This document shows, one piece after another, positions 18,197 through 26,976 of a stretch of 64,000 nucleotides of DNA. Source of the stretch: CAIVAT01 sp037141055 (GTDB lineage: Bacteria > Bacteroidota > Bacteroidia > Bacteroidales > FEN-979); NCBI GenBank assembly GCA_037141055.1, contig JBAXDH010000005.1:1-64000 (forward strand), given 5' to 3'. The notes under the pieces are model-generated. The model ran no database searches and was not told the origin of the DNA. It saw only the letters and a program-made list of their open reading frames with translations. The first letter of the stretch is position 1. Every line of letters begins with the position of its first letter. The position numbers were made by a program, and so were the translations under genes.

Positions 18197-19087
18197 TCAG
18201 GTCAGCATCGACCATTCATAATATGAGTAACCGTATTCGACCGGGTTGAGCCCCATAACCGGGATCTGGGCCTGGTTGAATATCAGTTTGTCATCCCAGG
18301 ATGAGAGACTGAAACCCGCGGCATCGACGTTCGGCCGGGTCATGATCATGATGAGGTCAGCTTCATGCAGCACGCTGAACGAAATAACCTGTTCCGCAAA
18401 GCCTGCGGATGTAGGCGCATAACCAATTGAGTAATGCACGTTTTCGGCATCGAATACAGTGGTGATCTGTTTGGTGATGATCGCAAGTGCCGAGCGGAGG
18501 GAACTGTCTTTTTCAGGACAGATATACATGTGTATTTTTGCCTTGAATAATTTTGCCATGAGTTTGGCCCAGTTAACAGCCTGACGCGACTCAAGATTAA
18601 TGGTGATCGGGAAAATAATGTTTTTATAACCTGATTTGAAGGCGCGTTTTTGCACAACGATAACAGGGACAGGCGACTCTTCGACAACTTTCATTGCATA
18701 ACTGCCAAAAACATGCTGCAACCCTTTTTTGCCATGAGTCCCCATGACCATCAGGTTTGCTTTTATTTCCGCTGCAACGGCACTGATGGTTGAAAAAATT
18801 GAGCCTTCAATCGACATTGTGTCAATTTCAACTCCATATTTTTTTGTGTAGTATTTTTTATATTCTTTCAGCCTCCAGTCGATATAATCCACGCCGACAT
18901 TTTTTATTTTCAGAGCGGCTTTGGTCTCTTTGTTGATGATATGCAGGATAAATACTTTATAGCCCAGGTGCATGGCGAGTTTTACCCCGTGGGAAATAGC
19001 ATTGCCGCATACTTCCGAGAAATCTGTAGGGATGAGCACAATGTTGTTGTACTTGTTTTCCTGTTTTTCTTTAGTCATAGTAATCAA
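18197..19087 (-). CDS. Universal stress protein with two UspA domains
   Basis: This 296-residue cytoplasmic protein is a tandem pair of UspA domains. The first begins NIVLIPTDFSEV and has the nucleotide-binding-like motif GTHGKKGLQHVFGSYA near residues 121-136. The second half starts YKNIIFPITIN and lacks a clear GxxG-x9-G motif. Such proteins help cells survive starvation and other stress; the mechanism is not well defined. It precedes ligA by 26 bases and follows an HD-domain gene by 20 bases. Confidence 0.85.
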   Translation of the reverse strand: MITMTKEKQENKYNNIVLIPTDFSEVCGNAISHGVKLAMHLGYKVFILHIINKETKAALKIKNVGVDYIDWRLKEYKKYYTKKYGVEIDTMSIEGSIFSTISAVAAEIKANLMVMGTHGKKGLQHVFGSYAMKVVEESPVPVIVVQKRAFKSGYKNIIFPITINLESRQAVNWAKLMAKLFKAKIHMYICPEKDSSLRSALAIITKQITTVFDAENVHYSIGYAPTSAGFAEQVISFSVLHEADLIMIMTRPNVDAAGFSLSSWDDKLIFNQAQIPVMGLNPVEYGYSYYEWSMLT

Positions 19088-19107
19088 TTTACGGTTAACG
19101 GTTTAAT

Positions 19108-19695
19108 TTATCCTGCCTGGATGAGCTTTTTTATTTCTTCAAGATGTTTCAGCTTATTCTGATTCCTCAGAAGGATTGCTGATTTTGTAAAGTACTGGTG
19201 ATTCGTTAAAAAATTGACCTGAACGTCGAGCCATTCGGAAAGCGTGGTAGTTAAAACACCGTTCACCTGCCATTCGAGACGAAGTTTGAAAGAATTGATG
19301 TAAAAATCATCACGGCCGAGATAATCGAGGTCCGCATCGCAGATGATCTGCTCGAGAAGCGAATATGGCCGCTGGGGCAATTTTGTAACCAGGATCAGTT
19401 CGGCTATCTCATCAATTTCAGCGGCAGAATAGCCAAATCCGGGCAGCGATTGCCTTGCCAGCGATGCGGAAGCGGATTCATGGTCTTTATATTGAACGAT
19501 CATTCCCGCATCATGGTACAGGGCTGCCGTTTCAAGCAGCAGTTGACCGTGAGGATCAATGTTTTCAAGAACTGTTAAACGCCTGGTGGCTTCCAGTACA
19601 TCAAACGTATGTTCCGCACAATGATAACTCAATCCCGGGTTTAATTCGAGTCGCAGGCGATGAATGATATACTCGCTGGCTGATTTGAAATCCAT
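19108..19695 (-). CDS. HD-domain phosphohydrolase
   Basis: The 195-residue protein has the HD superfamily metal ligands: HCAEH near residue 25, the YHDAG pair near 61, and a later D in ICDADLDYLGR. HD proteins hydrolyse phosphoester bonds, often of nucleotides or cyclic signals; substrate is unknown. Length suits a single-domain enzyme. It is probably co-transcribed with the stress-protein gene, which suggests a stress role. Confidence 0.8.
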   Translation of the reverse strand: MDFKSASEYIIHRLRLELNPGLSYHCAEHTFDVLEATRRLTVLENIDPHGQLLLETAALYHDAGMIVQYKDHESASASLARQSLPGFGYSAAEIDEIAELILVTKLPQRPYSLLEQIICDADLDYLGRDDFYINSFKLRLEWQVNGVLTTTLSEWLDVQVNFLTNHQYFTKSAILLRNQNKLKHLEEIKKLIQAG

Positions 19696-20025
19696 GCCAT
19701 CATTGTTTTATTGATTAATCGTATTTCTACCAGTAGATCAGAATACAGCATGTATTACCGGGACCATGCGGAGCGCGGTATTTTCACTATTCGATTTTCT
19801 CCTTTCACTTACCGATGTTCGTATATCCTTGTTCACTACCCAACGAACAGTTGCCAGCGAAAAATTACCAGTTAAAAAGTAAAAGATAAAATTGAATAGT
19901 TTATGCTGCTCCGTTTTTCTCTTTTCACTCCAGGTATAAAAGTGATCAATCAATTGTTTTATGCTGTAAAATTATGAAAAAAAATCAGATGCGGGAGGAG
20001 ATGCAATAAAAAGGTAAAAGGAAGT
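19696..20025. other. 330-base gap holding a repeat copy
   Basis: No gene can be supported here. The central part is the repeat at 19795-19866, flanked by TTTTCACT-like and AGTGAAAAG-like ends (about 19776-19935). A 71-codon frame on the minus strand only spans the repeat. Confidence 0.7.
19795..19866 (-). repeat. Dispersed 72-base repeat, copy B
   Basis: This is the inverted partner of 33-104, with 12 mismatches over 72 bases. It lies between the HD-domain gene and rpe. Similarity continues weakly on both sides, in T/C-rich and A/G-rich arms, giving a potential long hairpin. Confidence 0.7.
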
Positions 20026-20679
20026 TCAGCATGCCGCTTTGAGCTGATGGATAGTGAGAGCCGGATCAGGTGAAGCAAAAATGGTATTGCCGGCTACAAG
20101 AACGTCGCAACCGGCTCGAACCAGGATGGAGGCATTCTGAAGGTCAATTCCTCCGTCCACTTCGATCACCGTGCTGAGTTGACGGGAAGAAATAATTTGC
20201 TTTAATTCGGCAATTTTGCCGATGGTTCCCGGCATGAAAGATTGCCCGCCAAACCCCGGATTTACTGACATCAGCAGCACCATGTCCGCCTCGTCGATCA
20301 CATCGGCGAGCACGCTGACAGGTGTTCCCGGGTTGATGACAATGCCAGCTTTCGCACCCAGGCTTTTGATGATTCTGAGGGCCTCCGCAGGATTTTTACA
20401 GGCTTCCATGTGAATGCTGATGATGTCGGCACCTGCTTTTTTAAACCGTTCAAGATACCTTTCCGGTTCAACGATCATCAAATGCACATCAAGCACTTTC
20501 GCAGTTGCTTTCCTGATTTTTTCAATAATGGGAAATCCAAAAGAAATGTTGGGGACAAATAAACCATCCATGACATCCAGGTGAAACCAGTCGGCTTCAC
20601 TTTGATTGAGCATCGCAATGTCCTTCTCCAGGTTCAGAAAATTGGCTGAAAGTAACGACGGTGCAACAAGATGAGACAT
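20026..20679 (-). CDS. rpe: Ribulose-phosphate 3-epimerase
   Basis: This 217-residue TIM-barrel enzyme interconverts ribulose-5-phosphate and xylulose-5-phosphate in the pentose phosphate pathway. The motifs SLLSANFLNL, HLDVMDGLFVPNISFG, MSVNPGFGGQ and EVDGGI are all present, with the metal-binding histidines and aspartates. Length is normal. It follows rpoD with a five-base gap and is probably read from the same transcript. Confidence 0.96.
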   Translation of the reverse strand: MSHLVAPSLLSANFLNLEKDIAMLNQSEADWFHLDVMDGLFVPNISFGFPIIEKIRKATAKVLDVHLMIVEPERYLERFKKAGADIISIHMEACKNPAEALRIIKSLGAKAGIVINPGTPVSVLADVIDEADMVLLMSVNPGFGGQSFMPGTIGKIAELKQIISSRQLSTVIEVDGGIDLQNASILVRAGCDVLVAGNTIFASPDPALTIHQLKAAC

Positions 20680-20684
20680 ACATT

Positions 20685-21548
20685 CTATCCCAGGTAGGTT
20701 TTCAGGATTTTGCTCCTCGACGTATGCTTCAGCCTCCGTATCGCTTTTTCCTTGATTTGGCGGACGCGCTCGCGGGTAAGGTCAAATTTTTCACCGATTT
20801 CTTCGAGGGTCATCGGGTGGCTGCCGTTGAGTCCGAAATACAACCTGATCACATCGGCTTCGCGCTGCGTAAGGGTGGAAACGGCACGTTCGATCTCCTT
20901 TTTAAGCGATTCGTACAACAAACCATTATCGGGCGTGGTGTTCTCTTCGCTGCGAAGAACATCGTACATGGTGTTGTCTTCGTCCTGGATCAGGGGTGCG
21001 TCCATGGAAACATGGCGACCTGAATTCCGCATCGACTCCTTCACCTCGTTTTCCGAAACTTCAAGCAACAACGCAATTTCACCGGCATTGGGTTCGCGCT
21101 CATATTGCTGCTCAAGCTGGGCGTAGGCTTTGTTGATTTTGTTGATTGATCCGATCTTATTCAGCGGTAAGCGTACGATCCTTGACTGTTCAGCAAGAGC
21201 CTGGAGGATCGACTGACGGATCCACCATACTGCATAGGAGATGAATTTAAAACCACGGGTTTCATCGAATCTTTGTGCAGCTTTGATCAGTCCGAGGTTA
21301 CCCTCGTTGATGAGGTCAGGTAAGCTAAGTCCCTGGTTTTGATATTGTTTTGATACAGAAACTACGAATCTCAGGTTGGCCTTGGTGAGTTTCTCGAGCG
21401 CGGCCATATCCCCCTGCTTGATTCGCTGGGCAAGAGACACTTCCTCGTCTGCAGTGATAAGTTCCACTTTGCCGATCTCCTGGAGGTATTTGTCCAGCGA
21501 TGCGGTTTCGCGATTGGTAACCTGTTTGGTAATTTTTAACTGCCTCAT
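20685..21548 (-). CDS. rpoD: Primary RNA polymerase sigma factor
   Basis: This 287-residue housekeeping sigma factor recognises the TAnnTTTG-type promoters seen in the window. It has region 1.2 (LDKYLQEIGKVELIT), region 2 (DLINEGNLGLIKAAQRFD and FISYAVWWIRQSILQAL), region 3 and region 4 (TLEEIGEKFDLTRERVRQIK). Region 1.1 is missing, as in other Bacteroidota. I start at MRQLKITKQ (21548), the usual N-terminus; the ATG three codons upstream is less likely. Confidence 0.96.
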   Translation of the reverse strand: MRQLKITKQVTNRETASLDKYLQEIGKVELITADEEVSLAQRIKQGDMAALEKLTKANLRFVVSVSKQYQNQGLSLPDLINEGNLGLIKAAQRFDETRGFKFISYAVWWIRQSILQALAEQSRIVRLPLNKIGSINKINKAYAQLEQQYEREPNAGEIALLLEVSENEVKESMRNSGRHVSMDAPLIQDEDNTMYDVLRSEENTTPDNGLLYESLKKEIERAVSTLTQREADVIRLYFGLNGSHPMTLEEIGEKFDLTRERVRQIKEKAIRRLKHTSRSKILKTYLG

Positions 21549-21617
21549 GCGAACCAAATTGTTTAGACCGTAAATACAGGTCGGTTTACGTAAAAATTAA
21601 CTGTAGGTTACATCAGA

Positions 21618-23870
21618 TTACCTTCTAGGTCCACGATAGTCGCCTCCGCCGCGACGGTCGCCTCCGCGATCATGTCCGCGGTCGCGGTCACGGTCACGGT
21701 CATTTCCGCGATCGGGGCGGTCTGAACGTGGCTCAGGCGCCCTTTCAACGTAGCCTTCCGGCTTGGGAAGCAATGCCCTGCGCGAAAGTTTCAATTTTCC
21801 GGTTTTAGGATCAACTTCAATCAGTTTAACTTCAACTTCATCACCGACTTTCAGCGCATCCTCAACCTTTTCCAACCTTTTCCAATCTATTTCGGAAATA
21901 TGCAGCAGTCCGTCCTGGTTGGGAAGGATTTCAATGAATGCTCCGAATGACTGTATGTTCTTTACTTTTCCCCTGTATATCTCGCCAACTTCGGCAACCG
22001 AAGCAATCCGCTTGATCTTTTCGATCACCTTGTCGCGGGCTTCCATGTTGTCGGCAACGATGTCGACAATGCCGAATTCACCAACTTCTTCAATCACGAT
22101 GGTGGTTCCTGTTTCACGCTGCATTTCCTGGATTACTTTTCCACCGGGGCCGATGATCGCACCGATAAATTCTTTTGGAACCTTCATCTGGAAGATACGC
22201 GGTACGAACGGCTTGAAATCGGCGCGTGGTTCGGTGATGGTCTTCGCCATTTCCCCGAGGATGTGCATGCGTCCCTGGCGGGCCTGTGCAAGTGCTTCGC
22301 GAAGAATGTCGAACGACAAACCATCAACTTTGATGTCCATCTGGCAGGCGGTAATCCCGTCGCGGGTACCGCAAACCTTGAAGTCCATGTCGCCGAGGTG
22401 ATCTTCGTCACCAAGAATATCGGACAAAACAACGTAACGCTTGTTGTCGGTGATAAGTCCCATGGCAATTCCCGAAACAGGCTTGGCGATTTTCACACCT
22501 GCATCCATGAGTGCCATGGTTCCTGCGCAAACGGTTGCCATGGACGAACTGCCATTCGATTCGAGAATATCGGAAACGATGCGTATGGTGTATAAATTAT
22601 CAGCACCCTGCGGGATCATGTTTTTCAATGCACGAAGTGCCAGGTTTCCATGGCCGATTTCACGGCGGCCCGTGCTGCGGATCGGTTTTACTTCACCGGT
22701 TGCAAAGGACGGGAAGTTGTAATGCAGGATGAAATTGACCTTGCCTTCAATGATGGCGCCGTCAATGGCCTGCTGATCAAGTTTTGTTCCAAGGGTCACC
22801 GTTGTGAGCGACTGGGTTTCACCGCGGGTGAAGATGGCCGAACCATGTGCTGCCGGCAGGTAATCGATCTCTGTCCAGATCGGGCGGATCTCATCAAGTT
22901 TGCGGCCGTCGAGCCTTTTGCGGTTATCCATGGTTGCATTGCGGATTGCCTCCTTTTCAACTTCATGGTAATAGCGGCCGATCAGATTTTTGTTTGCTTC
23001 CTTTTCCTCATCGGTCAGGGTGGCGATAAATTCTGCCTTTATGGCTTCAATGGTCTTTTTGCGTTCATGCTTGTTCGCATTTCCGCTGGTGGCCATTTCA
23101 TAAACCTTCTGGTAGGTTTCTTTGTGAACCTTCTCCTTGAATTCAGGGTTGTTCGATTCGTGGCAATAAGTGCGTTTAACCTTCGATTTTTCGATCATGG
23201 AAGCCAGTTCGGTCTGTGCGTTGCACTGGTCCTTGATGGCTTCATGCGCCACGCGGATGGCTTCCACCATGTCATCCTCCGAAACTTCCTTCATTTCGCC
23301 TTCAACCATCAGGATGTTGTCGATGGATGCGGCTACAATCATGTCGATGTCGGCATCTGCCATTGCATCGATATTCGGATTGATGACAAACTGTCCGTTA
23401 ATCCTGGCAACCCTCACTTCGGAGATGGGACCGTTGAACGGGATGTCGCTTACCGCCAACGCGGCAGATGCTGCAAGGCAGGCAAGTGCATCGGGCAATA
23501 CGTTTTTATCGGCTGAGATCAGGGTAACCATTACCTGGACTTCAGCATGGAAGTCATCGGGGAAAAGCGGGCGGAGAGCCCTGTCAATCAATCTTGAGAT
23601 GAGAATTTCGTAGTCGGAAGGCCGGGCTTCGCGCTTGAAAAAGCCACCCGGGAATCTGCCGGCAGCTGCATATTTTTCGCGATATTCAACCGATAACGGC
23701 ATGAAGTCGACGTTTTCTTTGGCGTCCTGGTTTGCTACAACGGTAGCAAGCAGCATGGTGTCGCCCATCTTTACAACGACAGCCCCGTCGGACTGTTTGG
23801 CGAGTTTGCCTGTTTCGAGTGTGATCTCCCGTCCATCGGGAAGGGTAAAAGTTTTTGTTATTCCATTCAT
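21618..23870 (-). CDS. pnp: Polyribonucleotide nucleotidyltransferase
   Basis: This 750-residue 3'-to-5' exoribonuclease degrades RNA phosphorolytically. It has two RNase PH-like domains, a helical linker, a KH domain (IIGPGGKVIQEMQRETG) and an S1 domain (GEIYRGKVKNIQSFGAFIE). The last 40 residues are an extra RGG/RD-rich tail (for example NDRDRDRDRGHDRGGDRRGG), a disordered RNA-binding extension. It lies downstream of rpsO with a hairpin terminator in the 75-base gap, an arrangement also known in Proteobacteria. Confidence 0.97.
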   Translation of the reverse strand: MNGITKTFTLPDGREITLETGKLAKQSDGAVVVKMGDTMLLATVVANQDAKENVDFMPLSVEYREKYAAAGRFPGGFFKREARPSDYEILISRLIDRALRPLFPDDFHAEVQVMVTLISADKNVLPDALACLAASAALAVSDIPFNGPISEVRVARINGQFVINPNIDAMADADIDMIVAASIDNILMVEGEMKEVSEDDMVEAIRVAHEAIKDQCNAQTELASMIEKSKVKRTYCHESNNPEFKEKVHKETYQKVYEMATSGNANKHERKKTIEAIKAEFIATLTDEEKEANKNLIGRYYHEVEKEAIRNATMDNRKRLDGRKLDEIRPIWTEIDYLPAAHGSAIFTRGETQSLTTVTLGTKLDQQAIDGAIIEGKVNFILHYNFPSFATGEVKPIRSTGRREIGHGNLALRALKNMIPQGADNLYTIRIVSDILESNGSSSMATVCAGTMALMDAGVKIAKPVSGIAMGLITDNKRYVVLSDILGDEDHLGDMDFKVCGTRDGITACQMDIKVDGLSFDILREALAQARQGRMHILGEMAKTITEPRADFKPFVPRIFQMKVPKEFIGAIIGPGGKVIQEMQRETGTTIVIEEVGEFGIVDIVADNMEARDKVIEKIKRIASVAEVGEIYRGKVKNIQSFGAFIEILPNQDGLLHISEIDWKRLEKVEDALKVGDEVEVKLIEVDPKTGKLKLSRRALLPKPEGYVERAPEPRSDRPDRGNDRDRDRDRGHDRGGDRRGGGDYRGPRR

Positions 23871-23891
23871 GTTTGTCTCTTTCAGATATTA

Positions 23892-23919
23892 AAAGAGGCA
23901 ATTATAACATTGCCTCTTT
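23892..23919 (-). terminator. Intrinsic terminator after rpsO
   Basis: An 11-base stem, AAAGAGGCAAT pairing with ATTGCCTCTTT, with a six-base loop, is followed on the minus strand by TTTTAAT. It lies between rpsO and pnp and probably lowers pnp transcription by partial termination. The run of T is short. Confidence 0.7.
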
Positions 23920-23945
23920 CTTGATTTATAAAGAAAATGATTAAT

Positions 23946-24215
23946 TTATTTACGAATACCAAGTTTTTTGATGATATCACGGTAACGTTGAATTTCTTTG
24001 CTCTTCAGATAATCCAGTAACTTTCTGCGCTTGCCTACCATGATCACGAGTGAACGTTCTGTCACCATGTCTTTCTTGTTGATTTTCAAATGCTCGGTAA
24101 GATGCTGGATTTTCATTGTAAACAGAGCCACCTGTGCCTCAGTGGAGCCGCTGTCAAATTCTGATTTTCCGTAGTCCTTAAATGCTTTCTTTTTTACTTC
24201 AGGTGCTAAATTCAT
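23946..24215 (-). CDS. rpsO: 30S ribosomal protein S15
   Basis: This 89-residue protein binds 16S rRNA and helps assemble the platform of the small subunit. The sequence has the family segments STEAQVALFTMKIQHLTEHL, RSLVIMVGKRRKLLDYLK and YRDIIKKLGIRK. Length is exact for the family. It has its own promoter at 24266-24297 and precedes pnp. Confidence 0.97.
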   Translation of the reverse strand: MNLAPEVKKKAFKDYGKSEFDSGSTEAQVALFTMKIQHLTEHLKINKKDMVTERSLVIMVGKRRKLLDYLKSKEIQRYRDIIKKLGIRK

Positions 24216-24265
24216 TGTTGTACGTGTTGTTTCTGATTAACTTAATAGGCCTTTTAAACGGGCTG

Positions 24266-24297
24266 CAAAATTATTCATTTCTTTTGATATTACCAAA
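24266..24297 (-). promoter_or_regulatory. Promoter of rpsO
   Basis: On the minus strand TTTG (24294-24297) is followed after 20 bases by TAATTTTG (24266-24273), a full match to the Bacteroidota housekeeping promoter (-33 TTG, -7 TAnnTTTG). Transcription would begin near 24260, leaving a leader of about 45 bases. Confidence 0.65.
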
Positions 24298-24358
24298 TAA
24301 TTATTAGTATATCGATGAAATACCCGCAACGAATCATTTTCAGTGAACAAAAGGTCAG

Positions 24359-25087
24359 CTATTTGAGGTCGCTGGCTTTGGCCTGCTCGATGATCACATC
24401 GTAGGTGTAGCCGGAACCGAAATCCCTGTTCAGGGCAACAATCCCCATGAAGGTGGCTTGCCTTCCAACTGCAACACTATCCATGGATGTGATGGTTACG
24501 TCAAATCTGTCTGAAAAGTCGGTGCCGTCCTGAATGTGAAACCAGTTTTTATTCATGATCTGGCTGTTGAATTTCACAACCACACCCCTGATGGTCACCG
24601 TTTTGCCGGCATACATCCCCGGGTTTTTATAGAGATCTGCAATGGTTATCCCGCCTTTGGGTGGGGTAACCGAGACTTCCGACCATCGTTTGATGTCTGG
24701 TTTTTTAGGAGTCAGTGGCGGCTGGTTTTCTGGCGGTGCGGTTGCCAGGGTGCTTTTGGGATCCTGTACAAAAAAGATGGAGGGGAAGGTGCGCCCCAGT
24801 TCCTTGCTTACAAAATTTTTCATCTCATATGCCTGGGCATAATAAACCGAATCTCCCGGCTTAGAGGCTGTTTTTACAACGGCTATCCAGAATTTGGCCC
24901 CGTTTTCCTCGACCTGCAGGTATGTGTAATTGCTCGTTTGAATGACCTCAGTGATCACGGTCCCGTGTGTTCCTGCGGGTAATACCGGCCCCTTGTTCTT
25001 CCCTCCGCTGCGGTAAAATATTGTCACGATGAAAAACGCTCCGAGGAGCAGCAAAACGACTGGAAATATAATTTTGTTCTTATTCAT
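24359..25087 (-). CDS. Exported NrfJ-like plus OB-fold protein
   Basis: The 242-residue product has an N-terminal membrane or signal segment (residues 5-24, IFPVVLLLLGAFFIVTIFY). The first domain, with VITEVIQTSNYTYLQVEENG and KFWIAVV, resembles the NrfJ-type domain found near multiheme cytochromes. The second, after a proline-rich linker, has an OB-fold pattern (GKTVTIRGVVVKF, NWFHIQDGTD, FMGIVAL). I start at ATG 25087, because the upstream 33 codons do not fit a secreted protein. It lies next to a large cytochrome operon and may bind or assist periplasmic cytochromes; function unknown. Confidence 0.65.
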   Translation of the reverse strand: MNKNKIIFPVVLLLLGAFFIVTIFYRSGGKNKGPVLPAGTHGTVITEVIQTSNYTYLQVEENGAKFWIAVVKTASKPGDSVYYAQAYEMKNFVSKELGRTFPSIFFVQDPKSTLATAPPENQPPLTPKKPDIKRWSEVSVTPPKGGITIADLYKNPGMYAGKTVTIRGVVVKFNSQIMNKNWFHIQDGTDFSDRFDVTITSMDSVAVGRQATFMGIVALNRDFGSGYTYDVIIEQAKASDLK

Positions 25088-25127
25088 AGATAAAAGGGTT
25101 GTCCTGTTTTTTTTATTTTTCAGGGTG

Positions 25128-25161
25128 CAAAGATAAAAAATAATTTGGTACCAGCCGACAA
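25128..25161 (-). promoter_or_regulatory. Candidate promoter of the NrfJ-like gene
   Basis: On the minus strand TTG (25159-25161) lies 23 bases before TATCTTTG (25128-25135). This suggests that the gene can be read apart from the cytochrome genes upstream. Confidence 0.45.
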
Positions 25162-25262
25162 CAGGGGAAAGGCATTGCTGCCGCATAACAGGGAGGCGGT
25201 TGGAGTCAGAAAGTTATACTGAATCTTGGCAGGTTTGCAATCGCAAAGCTGCTTTAATTCAG

Positions 25263-25318
25263 TCATACTGAGCGTTTGAGTTTGCTTTTCTTTGCAAACT
25301 CAGGCAGTCGAAGTATAA
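25263..25318. repeat. Interrupted dispersed repeat with nested hairpin
   Basis: TCATACTGAGCG and GCAGTCGAAGTATAA are the two halves of a common Bacteroidota-type intergenic repeat, from memory of such elements. Here they are split by a segment with TGAGTTTGC and GCAAACTCA arms around an eight-base loop. The half AGTCGAAGTATA recurs at 39806-39817. Confidence 0.45.
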
Positions 25319-25331
25319 TTGTGGCAAAGAG

Positions 25332-26966
25332 TTAGAATCGCTGGGTGATATTGATGTATACGCGGTTGAATATCTGGTTCCTGTCGAATGTTCCTTCATA
25401 ATAGACTCCGCAGGAGAGTTTTCTGAGTATTCGCCAGGTAAGATTGACTTCGGCCATGTTTTGAGACAGTTTCGATTCTCCGCTGTAAAATTTGTAGCTG
25501 ACGTAGCGGTAGCCCAATTCTCCCGAAAGTTTTCCCGGGACAAGGTCGCGGGAGATCCCAAGGCTGTATATATTACCCGACATGTAACCTGTTTCCAGTA
25601 TGGTCGCGGAAATGGTTGCGGATGCCCGGATGCCCGGAATGTTGCTGTAGGTGATATAGCCGTACAGGTTTTTTGACGGGTGGGGGTCTTTTTTACTGCT
25701 GCGGTATCCGGCGTTTACACCAATGGATAAATTATTCACGGGCTGGTAAGTTACCTGCGCTGTAAAGCCCTGGACTGCTGCTGCTTCCAGCAGTTTGTCG
25801 ACAATTGACTTGTAGGTTTCGTAATAGATTACATTTTGCCGCGTGCTGTAGGAAACGGTGAGTGACAATTGCCGGATCGGTTTATACCTGAGGGATACAT
25901 ATAAATTCGAAAGAACCGGCGAGTTGTTTTGTGTGTATGTCGTATCCTTGCTGACGGCTGTATCCATCTGGTTCATGGTTTTTTTATACAGGTCGACTTC
26001 CACCGATCCGAAAAAGAACAAATTGCGGATGAGCGAATTCGTGTGCTGCAGGTAGGCAAACCTCCGGTCGGTGGATCCGCTGTTCGTTTGTTGGATAAAG
26101 GCAAGGGTTGTTTGCATATTCCCGTTTTTCGTCGACAGGTCATGACCTACATAACCTCCTAATTGCAAAAGGTTTGGATTGAAACTGTAATTTTTGTAGT
26201 CAGGTCTCGTGCCGGCGATGAGGCCAATGGTGAATTTGCCTGCCCTCAGTTCATATTGAAGTCCGTCGATGGCCCCGACGTTGGAAATCCTCGGGTTTAT
26301 TTTCCGGCCCAGCCAGAGGGTGTTGGATTTGTTGAATTCATAATTAAATGCCAGGCTGTAGATTTTCAGCCCATTGAACAGGTCATTCCGGATTTCGCTC
26401 CAGTTGTCAAGTTTGTGAGCAAATGAGATGTAGGTTTCAGCAGATAATTTCGTGTTTCCGATATTCTGAATCGCCATCGAAAACGTATACCGCATGCGTT
26501 GCGAATTGGCTGTGATGTTGGAGAAATTCGAATAGGAAGCAAGGGAAATATTTCCGCTGACAATCTGCTTTAAGGCTTTTGCCCCGGGTTTTACCGGTGC
26601 AATCGTGTCCGCTGCCACAGGAACAGGCTGCGGTGCTTCCGTTGCCGTGGCGACCGGAGTTTGAGGGCTCAATAATTGTCTGGTTGAAAATACCTGGTCG
26701 CCCACTGAAAGTTTGATGCCGGGAAATGGCACGCACACGCATGAAATTGAAGAAATATCACTGACGGCAACGGCAGGAATGCGAACACCGTTCTGAGTGA
26801 TGAACAGCGTATCCCCGGCAGAAATGTTCTCTGTGGATTGAAATTTAACATAGATATTCTGCGAGGTCACATAGGACACCTTGCCTTCCCTGGCTTCCGG
26901 AAGGTTCTGACCTGCAAGAAAGGTCCACGAAAATATCAGCAGTATTGCTGGCAGCAGGATTTTCAT
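25332..26966 (-). CDS. Predicted outer-membrane beta-barrel of the cytochrome locus
   Basis: This 544-residue protein has a signal peptide ending near LAGQ. A small N-terminal domain follows (residues 25-95, GKVSYVTSQNIYVKFQSTE, with a CVC pair), then a linker rich in P, A and T, and about 400 residues of alternating strands ending in YINITQRF. A terminal phenylalanine is the usual sign of an outer-membrane barrel. It follows the 28-heme cytochrome gene by ten bases, so it could hold or expose cytochromes at the surface, as MtrB-like porins do. It shows no clear MtrB motif, so that role is inferred. Confidence 0.65.
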   Translation of the reverse strand: MKILLPAILLIFSWTFLAGQNLPEAREGKVSYVTSQNIYVKFQSTENISAGDTLFITQNGVRIPAVAVSDISSISCVCVPFPGIKLSVGDQVFSTRQLLSPQTPVATATEAPQPVPVAADTIAPVKPGAKALKQIVSGNISLASYSNFSNITANSQRMRYTFSMAIQNIGNTKLSAETYISFAHKLDNWSEIRNDLFNGLKIYSLAFNYEFNKSNTLWLGRKINPRISNVGAIDGLQYELRAGKFTIGLIAGTRPDYKNYSFNPNLLQLGGYVGHDLSTKNGNMQTTLAFIQQTNSGSTDRRFAYLQHTNSLIRNLFFFGSVEVDLYKKTMNQMDTAVSKDTTYTQNNSPVLSNLYVSLRYKPIRQLSLTVSYSTRQNVIYYETYKSIVDKLLEAAAVQGFTAQVTYQPVNNLSIGVNAGYRSSKKDPHPSKNLYGYITYSNIPGIRASATISATILETGYMSGNIYSLGISRDLVPGKLSGELGYRYVSYKFYSGESKLSQNMAEVNLTWRILRKLSCGVYYEGTFDRNQIFNRVYINITQRF

Positions 26967-26976
26967 CGCGGTGGGT

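Noticed and set aside
19738..19953. 71-codon frame in the gap between the HD-domain gene and rpe
   Set aside because: It consists of the 72-base repeat and its arms, not of a protein-like sequence.
22650..23516. Open frame of 288 codons on the plus strand across pnp
   Set aside because: It is antisense to a highly conserved gene, with no ribosome site or domain.
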